DNA of 64,000 nucleotides from Trileptium ribeirensis (GCA_030248225.1 JASANE010003505.1:23978-87977); one strand, 5' to 3'; positions 25,951 to 36,059 are shown, numbered from the stretch's first letter. Notes: generated by a model not told the origin, from the letters alone. Numbers and translations are program-made.

Positions 25951-25958
25951 CATTCGGA
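25951..25958. repeat. Target-site duplication, left (hAT)
   Basis: CATTCGGA, repeated exactly at 26513-26520. Eight base pairs is the hAT target duplication length. Confidence 0.9.
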
Positions 25959-26512
25959 CAGGCGCGTAGCTAGAAAATCGCGACAGGGGGGGATGCCAAA
26001 AAACTGTATGAGGTCTTGAATTGCTCGAAATCTAAATACTACATCGTCCTGATATGTGCTGATAGCCTAAGTAGTATTTTCGACCTCCTGATTCAGTGAA
26101 TGGGAATTTATACGTTGGTTCAACTTGCAGCGTTGAACTAGCGAATTTTATTTTATGTTCTCGTGTTAAACACCCTGCCTTCCGCAAAGCCAAGGAGTCC
26201 GCGATATCTGGATAAGGAGAATCACAAACCGGTATTAGAGGAGGTGTCCGCTGTGGGGAAGCAATTTGTTCCTGTGACGAGCTAGAAGGGTTCTCGCGCT
26301 GTGATTCAAGCCCAGGCACCGTTTCCTGAGAAGATTTTGGGATATCGGTGAAAACATCTGATCGTTGAGTCATAAAGAATTGGCTGAGACTAGATTGTTT
26401 ACCCTTTTTAGGTGGCGGTGGGATGAACCAACGGTGAAGCTCAAAAAATTTCTCGAAGCAAAATCCTGACAGGGGGGACATTCCCCCATTTCCCCCCCTG
26501 GCTACGCCACTG
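25959..26512 (-). mobile_element. hAT element, internally deleted, 554 bp
   Basis: The right end, reverse-complemented, starts CAGTGGCGTAGCCAGGGGGG, a classic hAT terminus. The left end starts CAGGCGCGTAGCTAG and has mutated positions, followed by a G-run. The exact 8-bp duplication CATTCGGA flanks the element. It keeps only an N-terminal coding fragment on the minus strand, so it is non-autonomous. It interrupts DNA that may belong to the gypsy remnant starting nearby. Confidence 0.92.
26032..26481 (-). pseudogene. hAT transposase N-terminal fragment (ZMYM/TTF-like)
   Basis: A 149-codon ATG-started frame that begins 31 bases inside the element's right end, where a hAT transposase would start. 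Residues of note are PPPPKKGKQSSLSQFF near the N-terminus, a Ser/Pro-rich linker, then REHKIKFAS and YKFPFTESGGRKYYLG. The order (basic segment with S-FF, low-complexity linker, FP...GRK...) fits the start of ZMYM1-like hAT transposases, where a TTF-type zinc finger follows. The cysteines and the whole catalytic region are absent, because the element is deleted after this point. No function is expected. The family call rests on pattern and context. Confidence 0.55.
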
Positions 26513-26520
26513 CATTCGGA
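26513..26520. repeat. Target-site duplication, right (hAT)
   Basis: CATTCGGA, identical to 25951-25958. Confidence 0.9.
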
Positions 26521-27030
26521 TGTGCGATCAACGGTATTTTCGAGCGATCCTGTTTCACGTGGTCATGTTAATGATTCGGTCTTAAAGGACGAGGACACTA
26601 ATTCAACAAGGCACTATTGATCACAACCGATCATTTTTCGTATGGCAATGGCAAATGTGCTGCGGTAGTCAGATTCTGATGCATCTGTTGTTTTGAATTG
26701 GCTGTTATCAATCACATGCTGACGCCATGCAAGGTCGTACGCATATTGCTGTTGGTCTCCGGGCACGTGTAATCGAATTCGAATCAATCGTGGACTAGCA
26801 TTATCTGCGAAAATCCGAAATGGTCGACAACGACTCAACAACGATAACTCAATTTTAGAGCTGTCAAGTAATAAAGCGAAAAGTCATCAAAAGCAATAAG
26901 CCAAGTAGTGTTACTCGGAACTGAAAACACAAGACTTGTTAACGCTACCGCACAGTTTAATCACAAAAAACCTTAAACCTACAACAAGCAACCAAATGAC
27001 CCAAATGATATCAATTCGATCAAATTATGC

Positions 27031-27448
27031 AATTTCTTCGAAAAAGATGTCGAAGCTTGGTTCAAGCAAATCGAGCAAATGTTGCTTTACGCTTAGGAAT
27101 CCGGTAAGCTCAATAGCTTCATTTCGGTACTACCGAGTCACGTTATTCAAGAAAGAGTTGCCTAGGTCAATGATGCTTACGGCCACGTCGAGCGAGACAT
27201 AATCGATTTTTTCACAGCAAGCGATAAACGCAAGCTTCGACAACACTTAGCTGTACAACAGCTTGGTGAGCGCAAACTTTCGGTCGCATTATAACACATG
27301 CAACGACTCGCACCCAACAACAATAGTTTGGTGCTGCTTATATTTTTAGAGATGCTTCCACAATCCGTTCGGATAGTCCCTATCGCGTTATCGCTCGATA
27401 AACTGGCCGACACCGCCGACAAAGTGCTGGATCGTTCGAATAACAACG
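27031..27448 (+). pseudogene. gag: gypsy gag (capsid) remnant
   Basis: One frame stays aligned for about 139 codons with three in-frame stops. Recognisable blocks are FFEKDVEAWFKQIEQM (the start of CsRn1-type capsids), KRKLRQHLAVQQLGERK (the LxxLLxxEELGDRKPSQ-type block), LEMLPQSVRI and LDKLADTADKVL. Gag assembles the cytoplasmic particle that packages element RNA. The stops rule out a full product. The frame before 27031 is unclear, probably because of a further frameshift near 27020. Confidence 0.8.
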
Positions 27449-27722
27449 GCGCCACATACCGTATGATCAAGGAGAGCAATGATCGACTCAAACAATTCGA
27501 AAAACGGCGCGATATATTGTGCACAATGGTTCAAGCGTTTGATCCGCGTGCCAGACCGAATCAACGTGTATGATGCTACGGAAATAATCCACATCATGAA
27601 GACAGCGACATATGTAGTGGTGTATTACATTCTTGTTCACGACAGAGAAGACCGAAGAGATCGAATTGCGAAATATTACTCCGGTTTTGGTAATGACGCG
27701 ATAAGAGTGCGTCTCAATACTA

Positions 27723-28157
27723 ATGGAGCAAGCTAATTTCGAAAAACAAACAATAACTTCAACTGTAGTGCGGCCACCGAGGGGAGTAAAATCAGCTCGT
27801 ATAACCGCAAACCCGATCGACATCGACACTGGCAGCGACATAATGCTGTTACTGATATCTTTTAGTTTTCCAAAGTCTGTCTGTTCCGACTACGAAAACC
27901 TTGCACCTGCTAAATCAACTGCAATTAAAATCTGCAGCAATCGAACTCTGCAATTTCGGCTGGACGGCATTAATAAATGGTATCAGTGGCGGTTCGTCAT
28001 TCCAACGTATCTCAACCGATCACACCAGTTGAAAACCGTAGCGGTAACACTATTCGACCAGCCGTTAAACCTAACGAGATGCACAATCACAACCATGGTC
28101 GACAGCGAGCAGGCGACCAGGGCTGTGTCCGGCAATATCGTCAAATCAGTGACATAA
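27723..28157 (+). pseudogene. pr: gypsy aspartic protease remnant
   Basis: A 144-codon frame contains DTGSD at 27825-27839, the retropepsin active-site motif (D-T/S-G) followed by hydrophobic IMLLL. Downstream, a segment ending RTLQFRL and WRFVIP matches the 'G..TL.L.L......W.F.VA' strand region of CsRn1-type proteases. The first ATG lies only about 34 codons before the active site. In the element this domain would be cut from a Gag-Pol precursor. The later 'I.G.D.L' flap-side block is not clear, and the frame loses similarity after about 28050. Confidence 0.75.
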
Positions 28158-28328
28158 TACTCTTCACCTACGACCAAATTGTACGATTCAAGTCTGTTCT
28201 ACAGGAAAAATCAACTAATGCTCCCACCACGCATCTAATTCTACACTATAGTTACGAGTTTTCTTCCGTGTTTTGCAAGACCACGGAGGCTATTCGGTTA
28301 CAAACAGCCAACAAAAGCCGAACACGCT

Positions 28329-28372
28329 GAAGGGCCTGGGGGTCCGAGGCCTCAGGGGTGGGTAGGCCCTTG
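28329..28372. repeat. GC-rich inverted repeat at the RT gap
   Basis: AAGGGCCT and AGGCCCTT form 8-bp arms around a G-rich loop. The segment lies where the RT fingers and palm should be, so it marks a deletion junction or a small insertion. Confidence 0.5.
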
Positions 28373-28394
28373 AGCCCTTGCTTCGGCATGTGTG

Positions 28395-28590
28395 ATCAAC
28401 ACGTACATATGTGATACTCTAGTGATAAATGTTACCAATGACGAACCTCACTATCCTCTGAACCGTGTATTAACGAACCTTGATAAATATGGACCTAGAA
28501 TTAAAAGTTGTAGAGACGAATTCCTCAATTTGTCGGCATCGAGGTTTCTGCGAATGAAATCAGCCCACTGACGCGCAGCGTCGAGCTTCG
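28395..28590 (+). pseudogene. rt: gypsy reverse transcriptase, C-terminal remnant
   Basis: A degenerate catalytic block, YICDTLVINV, stands where Y-x-DD-ILV is expected (one catalytic Asp position lost). It is followed by a linker and LTNLDKYG, corresponding to the 'L..Y.L.IN..KC' segment, and, after a frameshift near 28530, by FVGIEVSANEISPL, the 'FLGH.V...GI.PL' thumb block. The order and spacing match gypsy RT. The N-terminal two thirds of the domain are missing. Confidence 0.7.
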
Positions 28591-28654
28591 TTCTGCACTT
28601 TGACATATAAAGTCGTGAAACCTCCGATACTAGCTTATCCGCAACGCGATGCAT

Positions 28655-29036
28655 GCATTGTTCTGATAACTGGCACATCGAATCAAGCCACTGGTGCGCT
28701 GTTATGCATCAAATTGTAAACGGCAAGCCCCGCTCAATCACCGTTTTCATTCGTAAGTTCAGCCACAGCGATTGAAACAAGTAAACCTGTGACCGTGAAC
28801 TGCTTGCGATTTGCCTTAGATTCAGACATTTCTTCTGGGTTACTGGTCACCGATTCACTCTATTAAACACAAGCCATAAACAGCTTGTCTGTTGCTTCAA
28901 CATGAAGAATTTTAGCCATCAACAAATGCGATGGCTATCGTGTATCTTCGAGTTTGAAATTGTGATTCGCCACGTGGTTGGTACCGAAGAAATGGTCGGC
29001 GGCTGCCTTTCACGCGCTGTAGTTGCCTCAGCCTGA
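28655..29036 (+). pseudogene. rnh: gypsy RNase H remnant
   Basis: In shifting frames the segment gives a TDAS-like start (TGTSNQATGALL; the first catalytic Asp appears lost), then NGKPRSITVFIRKFS (the '.PLAFFSRKLS' block), TGHRFTLLN (the 'G..F.LFTDHKPL' block), QQMRWLSCIFEFEI (the 'R..RWL..L.EF' block) and IRHVVGTEEMVGGCLSR (the '..GK.N.VADALSR' block). This is a complete domain order with several stops. It would degrade the RNA strand during reverse transcription if intact. Confidence 0.8.
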
Positions 29037-29093
29037 GCGACACAGACGGTCGAAGGATTCATAAATGGTCAATTAAGCGATGAACTTCAGCAA

Positions 29094-29410
29094 ATGTTTT
29101 CCAATGCGATATCGTTGACCACTCTTCAAAAAACTACCGCAGCTCAGTACTGTCGAGGAAAAGAATCGACCATTCTTGCTGTCAATGTTTCGAAGACGCG
29201 TATTTGCTTCGTTCCAATGACTCTAGGACGAAGGCTCAGGCCGACTTTGGCAATAATTTGCCAGTTGTATATCTGGCCCGGCATGAGAAAAGTGGTTCAC
29301 AATGTGATTAAAATTTGCGGAGATTGTCACGTCACGAAAATCAGTAGCCATACAATGACACCAATCGCAGCATTTGGCGAAATCTTAATATTTAGGAAAT
29401 TACAATATAT
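29094..29410 (+). pseudogene. int: gypsy integrase zinc-binding domain remnant
   Basis: The frame contains YIWPGMRKVVHNVIKICGDC followed by HTMTPIAAFGE. This is the '(Y)VWP.M..D....C..C...K...H...P' block of gypsy integrases and includes the CxxC half of the HHCC zinc site. The HH half upstream is not in the same frame. The DDE catalytic core is not found downstream, because the frame ends by 29492 in unrelated sequence. Confidence 0.75.
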
Positions 29411-29480
29411 ATCCAAATATGGGAGTTACCGCAAGTTTGAAATTGATCTCTTGCAGATTAACGTTTGGTATATGCCTGGC

Positions 29481-30371
29481 TTGCTGCCTTAAACACTACT
29501 TTCTATTACTAGCCATATGCATAGTAAATTATGTTGAATTTTGATTATTTTCCGTTGCAACAGTGGAAATAGAACAATGTGAAAAGTCACTGCATATTGT
29601 GGGAGGATTTAATTCAATAAGGGTAGTTATTATCAGTAGCTGTATGACGTAGGTTCAAACAAACACTATTCCCTAAATCAAATAATCTTTTCAAGACCAG
29701 TTGAAATATTATATGTTAACAGTTTAACTCCACACTGCGTCAAATGTAACAAACATATAATGTGAAATTGTACTAATTCAGTTTGCTGTATGGTTTGTAT
29801 TTCCAAGTACGTTGTTACTCGCCCTATTTCCATCATTTAACAGTATAGCAACACTTTTCTACATGGTTCAGTAGCTTGAGTATGCCGCTCGAAAAAATGC
29901 TATGTGGTTTCGATTCCTGGCACCATAGTCTGCTTGTTTAACACTCCACGACGCATAAATTAATTCCAGCGTTGAAGGGCTAATAGTATCTTGGCTCTAG
30001 ACAACATTGTGAAATCGAGGCGTTTAAAAACATAAAAAAATTCTCATGCTAGAATTTTCAATAACCCTGCTAACGGCTTTGTGGCTATTACATTGAAATT
30101 ATTCCAGCTACTCACCTTTATTTCACAGATTAGAACCACCGCCGCGCTGCGACTTTTATATCATTTCGTTATACATATACTTTGTACGTAATTATACACT
30201 TTGGTGTAGTTTACTAATTAACTTGAGCGTTTCACATCCATTAAACCAGATAATTTATTGAAAGGACACTGATTCCAGTTTAAAGTTTGATTTTTCAACT
30301 AGGACTCCTGCCATTGAATATCACGATCGTAGAAGACAATATTAATGGAAATTTATATGAATGAAAAGCTT
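29481..30371. other. Unassigned interval with one tRNA-like segment
   Basis: No gene was recognised. A tRNA-like segment at about 29855-29927 is listed separately. Confidence 0.4.
29855..29927 (+). ncRNA. Possible tRNA-derived SINE head
   Basis: An A-box-like TGGTTCAGTAG (29864-29874) is followed about 30 bases later by a B-box-like GGTTTCGATTCC (29906-29917), then TGGCACCA. The T-stem pairs poorly, so it is at best a decayed tRNA-derived promoter. Confidence 0.4.
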
Positions 30372-31348
30372 ATGCGTGAGTGAACTTAAGGCGACCCCGC
30401 CATCCATCCTATTTTATTATTACCGATATCGAACCCTTGTTACGAAAAAAAGGTGAATTTCATTATGCGTTTCCCTAACCGAAAATTGGCAAAATGAAAT
30501 TCAAGTTCCAAAAATTAGACCCTATCTTCGATGGAATTTCTGCGTTTTCAATTTGCAGAAATTAGGTTCTCTAATACCTAATCATATATATTTGGATTAT
30601 TCAGTGTTTGCGAACAAAGTTAATGCAAAAATGACATCATAAACAAATCAATCCTATAGTTAAGCTCTCGGTGTTTGCGAACAAAACCGGTTTAATTAAA
30701 ATTCGACAAATTTTCGTTCCCAAAAATTTGAGTAAATTTACTTGCATTTTCGAGAACACAAAATGTTTAGATTCAATCGAGAGTGCTGCATTCGCGAACA
30801 GTTTTACGCCGAATTTCAAATGATCAAACAGCGTTCCGTAACATTTTTCATGCAAAATTACAAAATAGGATGGTTCATTGGGTTAGTTTAATGTGGGAGT
30901 AAACTTAACATGCGCCCTCTGGCTATCTTATTTTGTTATTCGGAAAAGATTCGTTGCCGAATTATACCTACTCAAGCAACAATTTGATGTTTTCTGTACG
31001 CGGACATGAAAATTGTTTGCGGACAAAATTTTATCGCTTTTGAATTAACATGGCTTATGTTCGCGAACATATTAACGACATACTATAAGACCCTTTCGTA
31101 TATTCCGTCGCATTTATATTGCATTTTTTGTTCGCGAACAGGGACGGATCCTAATTGAAAACTAATAATCGTCGTGCAACAGTTATTAGCCAAATGCAAA
31201 TCACTACATCTTTTCTATGAATGAATCGAATTCAATTTCTTACTTGTTCCCTAACAACGAAGGCGGATCCGACATCGGGTTTACGAAATAGGAAAGAGAT
31301 TGGTGGCCGCAGGCTAAGCTTAGTCACGCACAAGTTTAGTCGCGTATT
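30372..31348. mobile_element. TIR element with TGTTCGCGAACA palindromes, copy 2
   Basis: The left end, ATGCGTGAGTGAACTTA, followed by CCCCG, CCATCC and TATTTT, matches copy 1. The right end, reverse-complemented, reads ACGCGACTAAACTT followed by a second, similar TIR string. Two perfect TGTTCGCGAACA copies lie near 31056-31070 and 31130-31141, with decayed ones such as TGTTTGCGAACA near 30606 and 30670. An internal end-like sequence at about 30880-30930 (GAGTAAACTTAACATG..CCCTC) suggests two elements joined, or one inserted in another. No coding capacity. Confidence 0.65.
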
Positions 31349-31660
31349 ACTGTGTACTGGTCATAAAAACCAGCTACTATAAACTTCAAAAATACCTGTA
31401 CCAGTGTCATCGTTAATATTTGTAAGAATATCTCGTGTCTGCAGACAATTTTATACGCATTAGCTATACGTTAGTTGTCGGTTGTATCTTTATTTCATCT
31501 TAGTTGGGAATGGATGTGGTTTGTTTCTTATTTGCTTCTGTTCAAGTATTTTTGTGTGCTCCAATACACATCTACAGCTGTTGACTCCTTGTAGTAACTA
31601 CTCTGCTGAAAAATACCACATCTCATCACCATATTGACGTAGGCTCATTCCTTGGCCTAA

Positions 31661-31925
31661 CCCTCTCATGCTCGTAAGGTCCAAATGGACCAAACGCACA
31701 TTGCGACTCGTTGTGTTAACTGAGTTTGTCGTATATCGTACGTTTGAACGTGCGTTGTTGTTCGCTCGCATTGTGAGGTTCTTTAGGGAACCGAGCAACA
31801 ACTCTCAGATAGCTCAGTGGTTTGTGTACACAAGTTTCAATCGTACGTTTCGGGTTCGATCCCTGGCGCAGGCTTGAGTTTGTCAAACATTCCACGATAC
31901 TCAAATTAATTCGGGCATGAAAGGG
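31661..31925 (+). mobile_element. piggyBac-type MITE with tRNA-like head, copy 2
   Basis: 265 bp, nearly identical to 16196-16460 but on the opposite strand. Ends CCCTCTCATGCTCGTAAGG and, reverse-complemented, CCCTTTCATGCCCG. The right flank is TTAA (31926-31929) and the left flank is CTAA, one mutation from TTAA. The body includes a GGTCCAAATGGACC palindrome next to the left end and a tRNA-like segment near the right end. Confidence 0.85.
31803..31873 (+). ncRNA. tRNA-like pol III promoter segment
   Basis: A box TAGCTCAGTGG at 31810-31820, B box GGTTCGATCCC at 31853-31863. The T-stem (xCGGG/CCTGx) can form, but the acceptor stem cannot. It sits about 50 bp from the transposon end, as in copy 1. 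Confidence 0.7.
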
Positions 31926-31976
31926 TTAATATTAAGTTTGGTTTATGTGTTTCGCCAAAAATATATAAATTTGAAA

Positions 31977-32122
31977 ATCCAGCTAACATCTGTAGATAGC
32001 AAGCAGAAGTCAGTGAGTGTTATACCGTCTGCCGTGTCAGAGACAGTTCAGAATAAACAAGATATTGTGAAACCGAGTGTCCGCAAAGGCAGTATGGGAA
32101 GTCATGAGACTAACGGTTTGTA
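31977..32122 (+). other. Candidate host exon, unidentified
   Basis: A polar Ser/Val/Lys-rich frame of about 48 codons (TSVDSKQKSVSVIPS, later SVRKGSMGSHETNG) sits between a CAG at 31980 and a possible donor, ACG/GTTTGT, near 32119. Codon use is less A/T-driven than the flanks. The polypyrimidine tract is poor and no family was recognised. It could be a cytoplasmic-loop exon of a host gene or chance. Confidence 0.25.
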
Positions 32123-32171
32123 TAACTTCAAATGTTATTCTATGATTGCTGTCAAGCAATGATGTACCTAG

Positions 32172-32591
32172 CTAAATACGATAGCAGGCATAGAATGTGA
32201 ATGACAGAGAAAATGGTGTACCACGGGCAAAAATTACAGAAATCGAAATGAAATATTCTATTTTTCTAAGTAAAACAAAAACTATGTGATCGGACGGAAA
32301 GTTCAGCAATATCCTGAATTCTATGCTCTTTTTGTATTGATCGATTTCAAATATCATTGTTGAGTTAAGTATGTCAAACTTTGGAACGCGGTTTTGTACT
32401 ACAATCTTTAAATATATACTAATTTGATTGCAATTACTGTGTTTCAAGAAAAATGATTTAACACTTGAATCATGTTCATACACCACATTGTATACAAACG
32501 GAAACAATCTAAATAAAGGTCCAATCTCATCATTTATTTGGCAAAAATTGCAAAAGTTCTCAACATATAATTCAATTTTTTCTAACTTCAA
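32172..32591 (-). other. Unidentified 139-codon frame
   Basis: This is the longest unexplained frame outside the elements. It has no ATG start (it begins at TTG), is A/T-driven in composition and shows no known motif. A consensus-like donor, CAG/GTAAGC, lies immediately upstream on the minus strand (about 32594-32602), so part of it may be intron. It is possibly chance. Confidence 0.2.
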
Positions 32592-32769
32592 GCTTACCTG
32601 TTATGGTAAAACCGTTCAAAAACAAAAAAGTGCGGTTCTTATACCTTTTCCAAAAATCTTAATTTTATCAACGTGCGTTTATTTACTGGGGAGGTATAGT
32701 GCCTTAAATTGCGTTGAAAATGAAGTAATTTACAATAATATCTAACGTAATTTATTGCTCTTAACTATA

Positions 32770-32797
32770 TGTAACAGGACCGTTCCGGTCTGTTACG
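32770..32797 (+). other. Terminal hairpin of large repeat copy 2
   Basis: Same arms as copy 1 (GTAACAG-G-ACCG with CGGTCTGTTAC); the only difference is in the loop (TTC for TTT). Confidence 0.75.
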
Positions 32798-34059
32798 TTG
32801 GCCCCCAACTCTCATCAAGGTACGTTAAGGACTCGTCAAAGCTCGAAAAGCTGATAATCAGTACTCTAACACGACCCGCCCCGACGTTCCGTCGTGTAAA
32901 CTTGGTCCCTGTAGAGCCATGGATCCGTATTGCTTGTATTATCTTGTCCGTTGTTATGCCGTATGAAATTGTAACTGTCTTTCACATCGCTATGATTGTC
33001 CGCTGTAGATGTCATGCTTTCTTTTGTAGTTGTGCGCATGTACAAGTAAGGAGACGTGTCATAGTCAGGAAAATGGCAATACCGCTAAACTGAACCAATC
33101 ATAGGTAAATTTTAGAGTTTATGGAGACTTCGACCAGGTTAAAATTTCTTGATTTCATTGTTAAGCACATAAGGTTAAAATTACGACCGTCCGCAAATAG
33201 GAAGCCTCTCGGCCGATCGCCACACATCGAACGGCAGTGGCTGTCCGCTGAACGACGAACAACATTGACACCGAAATTCGCTGGGGAGTAGTGAAATCTT
33301 AAAATATTAATTTTATCTAGCTTAACCCAAAGTTCTGTCCACGGTTGAGCTTGAAGGAATACAACGGCAAACGCGAAAACAAAAAAATTGGATTTTGGTA
33401 AACGAATGAACCGGACGTGGCTTCAACGAGCCGTACCCGGTTACCGCTCCGGAATTCGAAATAGTGCTCCGAATATTTTCGGTGCAGAATTCATTGCGCT
33501 TTGAGAAGAGGTCCCTTAGAACAAAATCTGTTCACAGGTTATTGCGTTATATTAATAATTTCATCTCTTACTCGTCGAAACAACCGCTGCCTATGCTAGG
33601 CAGGGTTATTGTCATCATTTGATTGAATCATTTTTCTATGTCGCAAATATCTTTCGGCCCCTAATGTCTTCCCAAAACTAAAGCGAGCCTTAGCCCGTCC
33701 CGACCCTGACCCAAAATACGTTGTCTTATTTGCTACGGCTACCATACGAACCGATTCGGGCCAAATCGCCTCCGAATCAACGCCGTCGCCGAGTTTATAA
33801 CTCTTTACGATTTTCCATGGAAGGTCCTCGTTCGGACTTCTGGGTATCACTGTGTCGATTCATCGAACCTATAATGCAAGAACTTCGTCACGTTCCGATC
33901 TGCCCCTCCAGTTGTACATTGAGTACAACGAAAGCGTGCCTGCATGTGTCATTTCCATCAAAATCGCTCGATCAGGAGTGCCCCTATTGCTACCTCCTGT
34001 TTCAGGAGCAATTCCGGTAAATCTTTTGCATAGCCCTGGGTTCCAACATCGTTAAGGAT

Positions 34060-34930
34060 TCCAACGAGCCCTGGCGGGTCTTGATGGACCCAGCAGTTCA
34101 GACGCTATAACGAGCCTCCTTTCTTGACTATCATTTCCCATTATATACTGTAGAAAGCGACATCCATTTTTCTTCTGTTTTGTGAAATAGTATTATTTTT
34201 CCACCAGCTCTAAATCTCATTCGATTCATCAATTCTTGGAGAATACAATGATATGCGGCGGGTCTTTATCTGATCTTCCGATGACCCGTGGCAACCCACC
34301 AAAGTACGCTCGTTCGAATAGCCCTCTCAAGGCAAGTCCAACGATAGTCCTGGGGCTTCGTTCTGCGCAGCCGTTTGGCCAGGAGAGCCTGCTAAAGCCC
34401 CCTATACTAATATATAAACTGACCTGCATGGGTCAGAGCCTAATACGGCGCCCAACCACCTCGTGTTTGGTACCAGTCGAACCCATTTTTCGTCCCTTGG
34501 GACGAATCCGACCCCTGCCCACCAAAAATCCCTCGGGAAACCCTTGTCCACACACCCTTCCCAGACCCCGTTTTGTTTTGTTATTTTCTTTTTCTTTTTC
34601 TCTCATTACTCGACTTTTCGGTCGGTCTTTTGTTTCTGCTCCTTTTGGTTGTCGTGTCGCTGTGTGTCTCCGTGTCTTTCTTGTTCTTTTTTCTTTTCTT
34701 GGCTGTCTGCCTTCTCTTTCTGTTCTCCCTTTTCTTTGTTTCTTGCTCTCTCTGTGTCTCTCTTTTGTCTTTTCCTCTCTGTCTACCTCCAACTTTAATT
34801 AAAATATTAATTAAAATATTACTAATAATACTAAGGATAGACATATATATTTATATAAATAAGATATAGATTTATATATAAAATAAAAACAAACCCGAGC
34901 TAAAATTCGTAAGTTTTACGTATTATATAA
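34060..34930 (+). other. Copy-2-specific segment with polypyrimidine tract
   Basis: Absent from copy 1. About 34560-34800 on the plus strand is nearly all C/T/G with very few A, a 240-bp pyrimidine-rich tract. It yields artefactual frames on both strands (a Lys/Arg/Glu-rich one on minus, a Phe/Leu/Ser-rich one on plus). 34800-34890 is A/T-only. Confidence 0.6.
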
Positions 34931-35808
34931 CATACGTAGTATATAGGGACACGGAGGTTGGTTTAGAGCCCCGCGGCGACCCTGCTGGGTCCCGGGCGGG
35001 GGTGCCCTTCAGGAAGGTGATTGCCCAAGGGGTACCCTGTCCCTGACCCTGGGGAAAGTCCCGTCCCGCGGCGCGTTCCCGTCCCGTGCGTGTTTAAAGT
35101 CGGTGTTCTTTTGGACTAGTTATAAGCGAAAATAAAAACATCCACCAGACTTATATTTAAACGTGCAATGTTAGCACGGGCTAGTGTAGGAAGTATAGGA
35201 GATTGTTGAGATCAATGGCAAGGATCGGCGGGTATAACAAAGGGCTGTATAACCGGACGGTACCTTTTCAGAGTATTATTGACGCAACTATTTTGTGGTA
35301 GACATATATGTCAACGTGCAATGTTTGGACGCACCTATATAGATTCCATAGGAAATAGTCAACGGAAATTGGGTCGGGGTTCATATTCAATGGCTAGATT
35401 TGGTAATTAAGAATTAATATTTCCATAATTTTAATTATAGTAATATTTAATAACTTAGGGTTAATAATTGTTGGTTCATGGAATGAATCGTTTCATTGTG
35501 AGAACGTGTGATTTGCCAGACAAAAAGATTAACAGTATTGAAACAAAGGGCGAAATTTCGACCTTCACCCCAATTTGGCAGATGTTTTCCTATTGTCTGC
35601 CCCTCTGCCTAAAGTGACCACCGGTTTACTGTAACCGGCCAAAATACAAACTTTGAAACTTTTCCGATTGGCGATCGGAATTAAAATTGGAAAATTGGGG
35701 GCGACGAGAAAACGCCTCCGATTGGAGGACGCCAAAATCTATATGCTTCAACATGGGTTAAAATTTCGAGGTTAGGACTGTCGCCATCGAATCAGTTGGA
35801 CTTCGACA

Positions 35809-35846
35809 CCACGGAGTTCGGTCGACTCTACTGACCGGCTCCGTGG
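35809..35846 (+). other. Conserved stem CCACGGAG/CTCCGTGG, copy 2
   Basis: Same arms as 9675-9712 in copy 1. Confidence 0.6.
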
Positions 35847-35930
35847 CATAGCTAGTATTATTCAGTCGACATTGTTTTTCTGTTTGTTTCTCGCAAGGTT
35901 TTTGGATCGAAGGACGTATGAAGAGGAAGC

Positions 35931-35953
35931 CACGTAGCGTCCCGTGCTACGTG
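35931..35953 (+). other. Compensated hairpin, copy 2
   Basis: CACGTAGCGT, loop CCC, GTGCTACGTG: eight Watson-Crick pairs plus two G-T wobbles next to the loop. Three stem pairs differ from copy 1 by paired changes. Confidence 0.8.
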
Positions 35954-36059
35954 ATGGGGTAGTAGCTAGCGCTCCCCGCAGGGACCGACGACGTAAGTGT
36001 AGGTTCGGGGAGTTAGGAAGAGTTCAAGGGGGTTTAATTTCCCCGAGGTTAAGAATGTA

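Larger units (their letters stand above)
26900..29480 (+). mobile_element. Decayed Ty3/gypsy retrotransposon, CsRn1-like
   Basis: Gag, aspartic protease, the end of reverse transcriptase, RNase H and the integrase zinc-binding domain appear in canonical gypsy order on one strand, each broken by stops and frameshifts. The gag resembles the invertebrate CsRn1/Kabuki type, which has no CCHC knuckle. The DNA between protease and RT is far too short for RT fingers and palm, so most of RT is missing, as are the integrase core and C-terminus. LTRs were not identified. The 5' part may extend back to about 25560, across the hAT insertion. The element is dead. Confidence 0.8.

Noticed and set aside
31803..31873. 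Functional tRNA gene
   Set aside because: A and B boxes are good, but the acceptor arm does not pair and the segment lies inside a two-copy MITE.
32629..32642. AGTGCGGTTCTTAT on both sides of the large repeat (also 42770-42783)
   Set aside because: Too far from either edge (about 130 and 285 bp) to be a target duplication, and similarity stops outside the 14-mer.
34433..34792. 119-codon Lys/Arg/Glu-rich frame on minus and Phe/Leu/Ser-rich frames on plus
   Set aside because: All arise from the 240-bp polypyrimidine tract; compositional artefacts without motifs.
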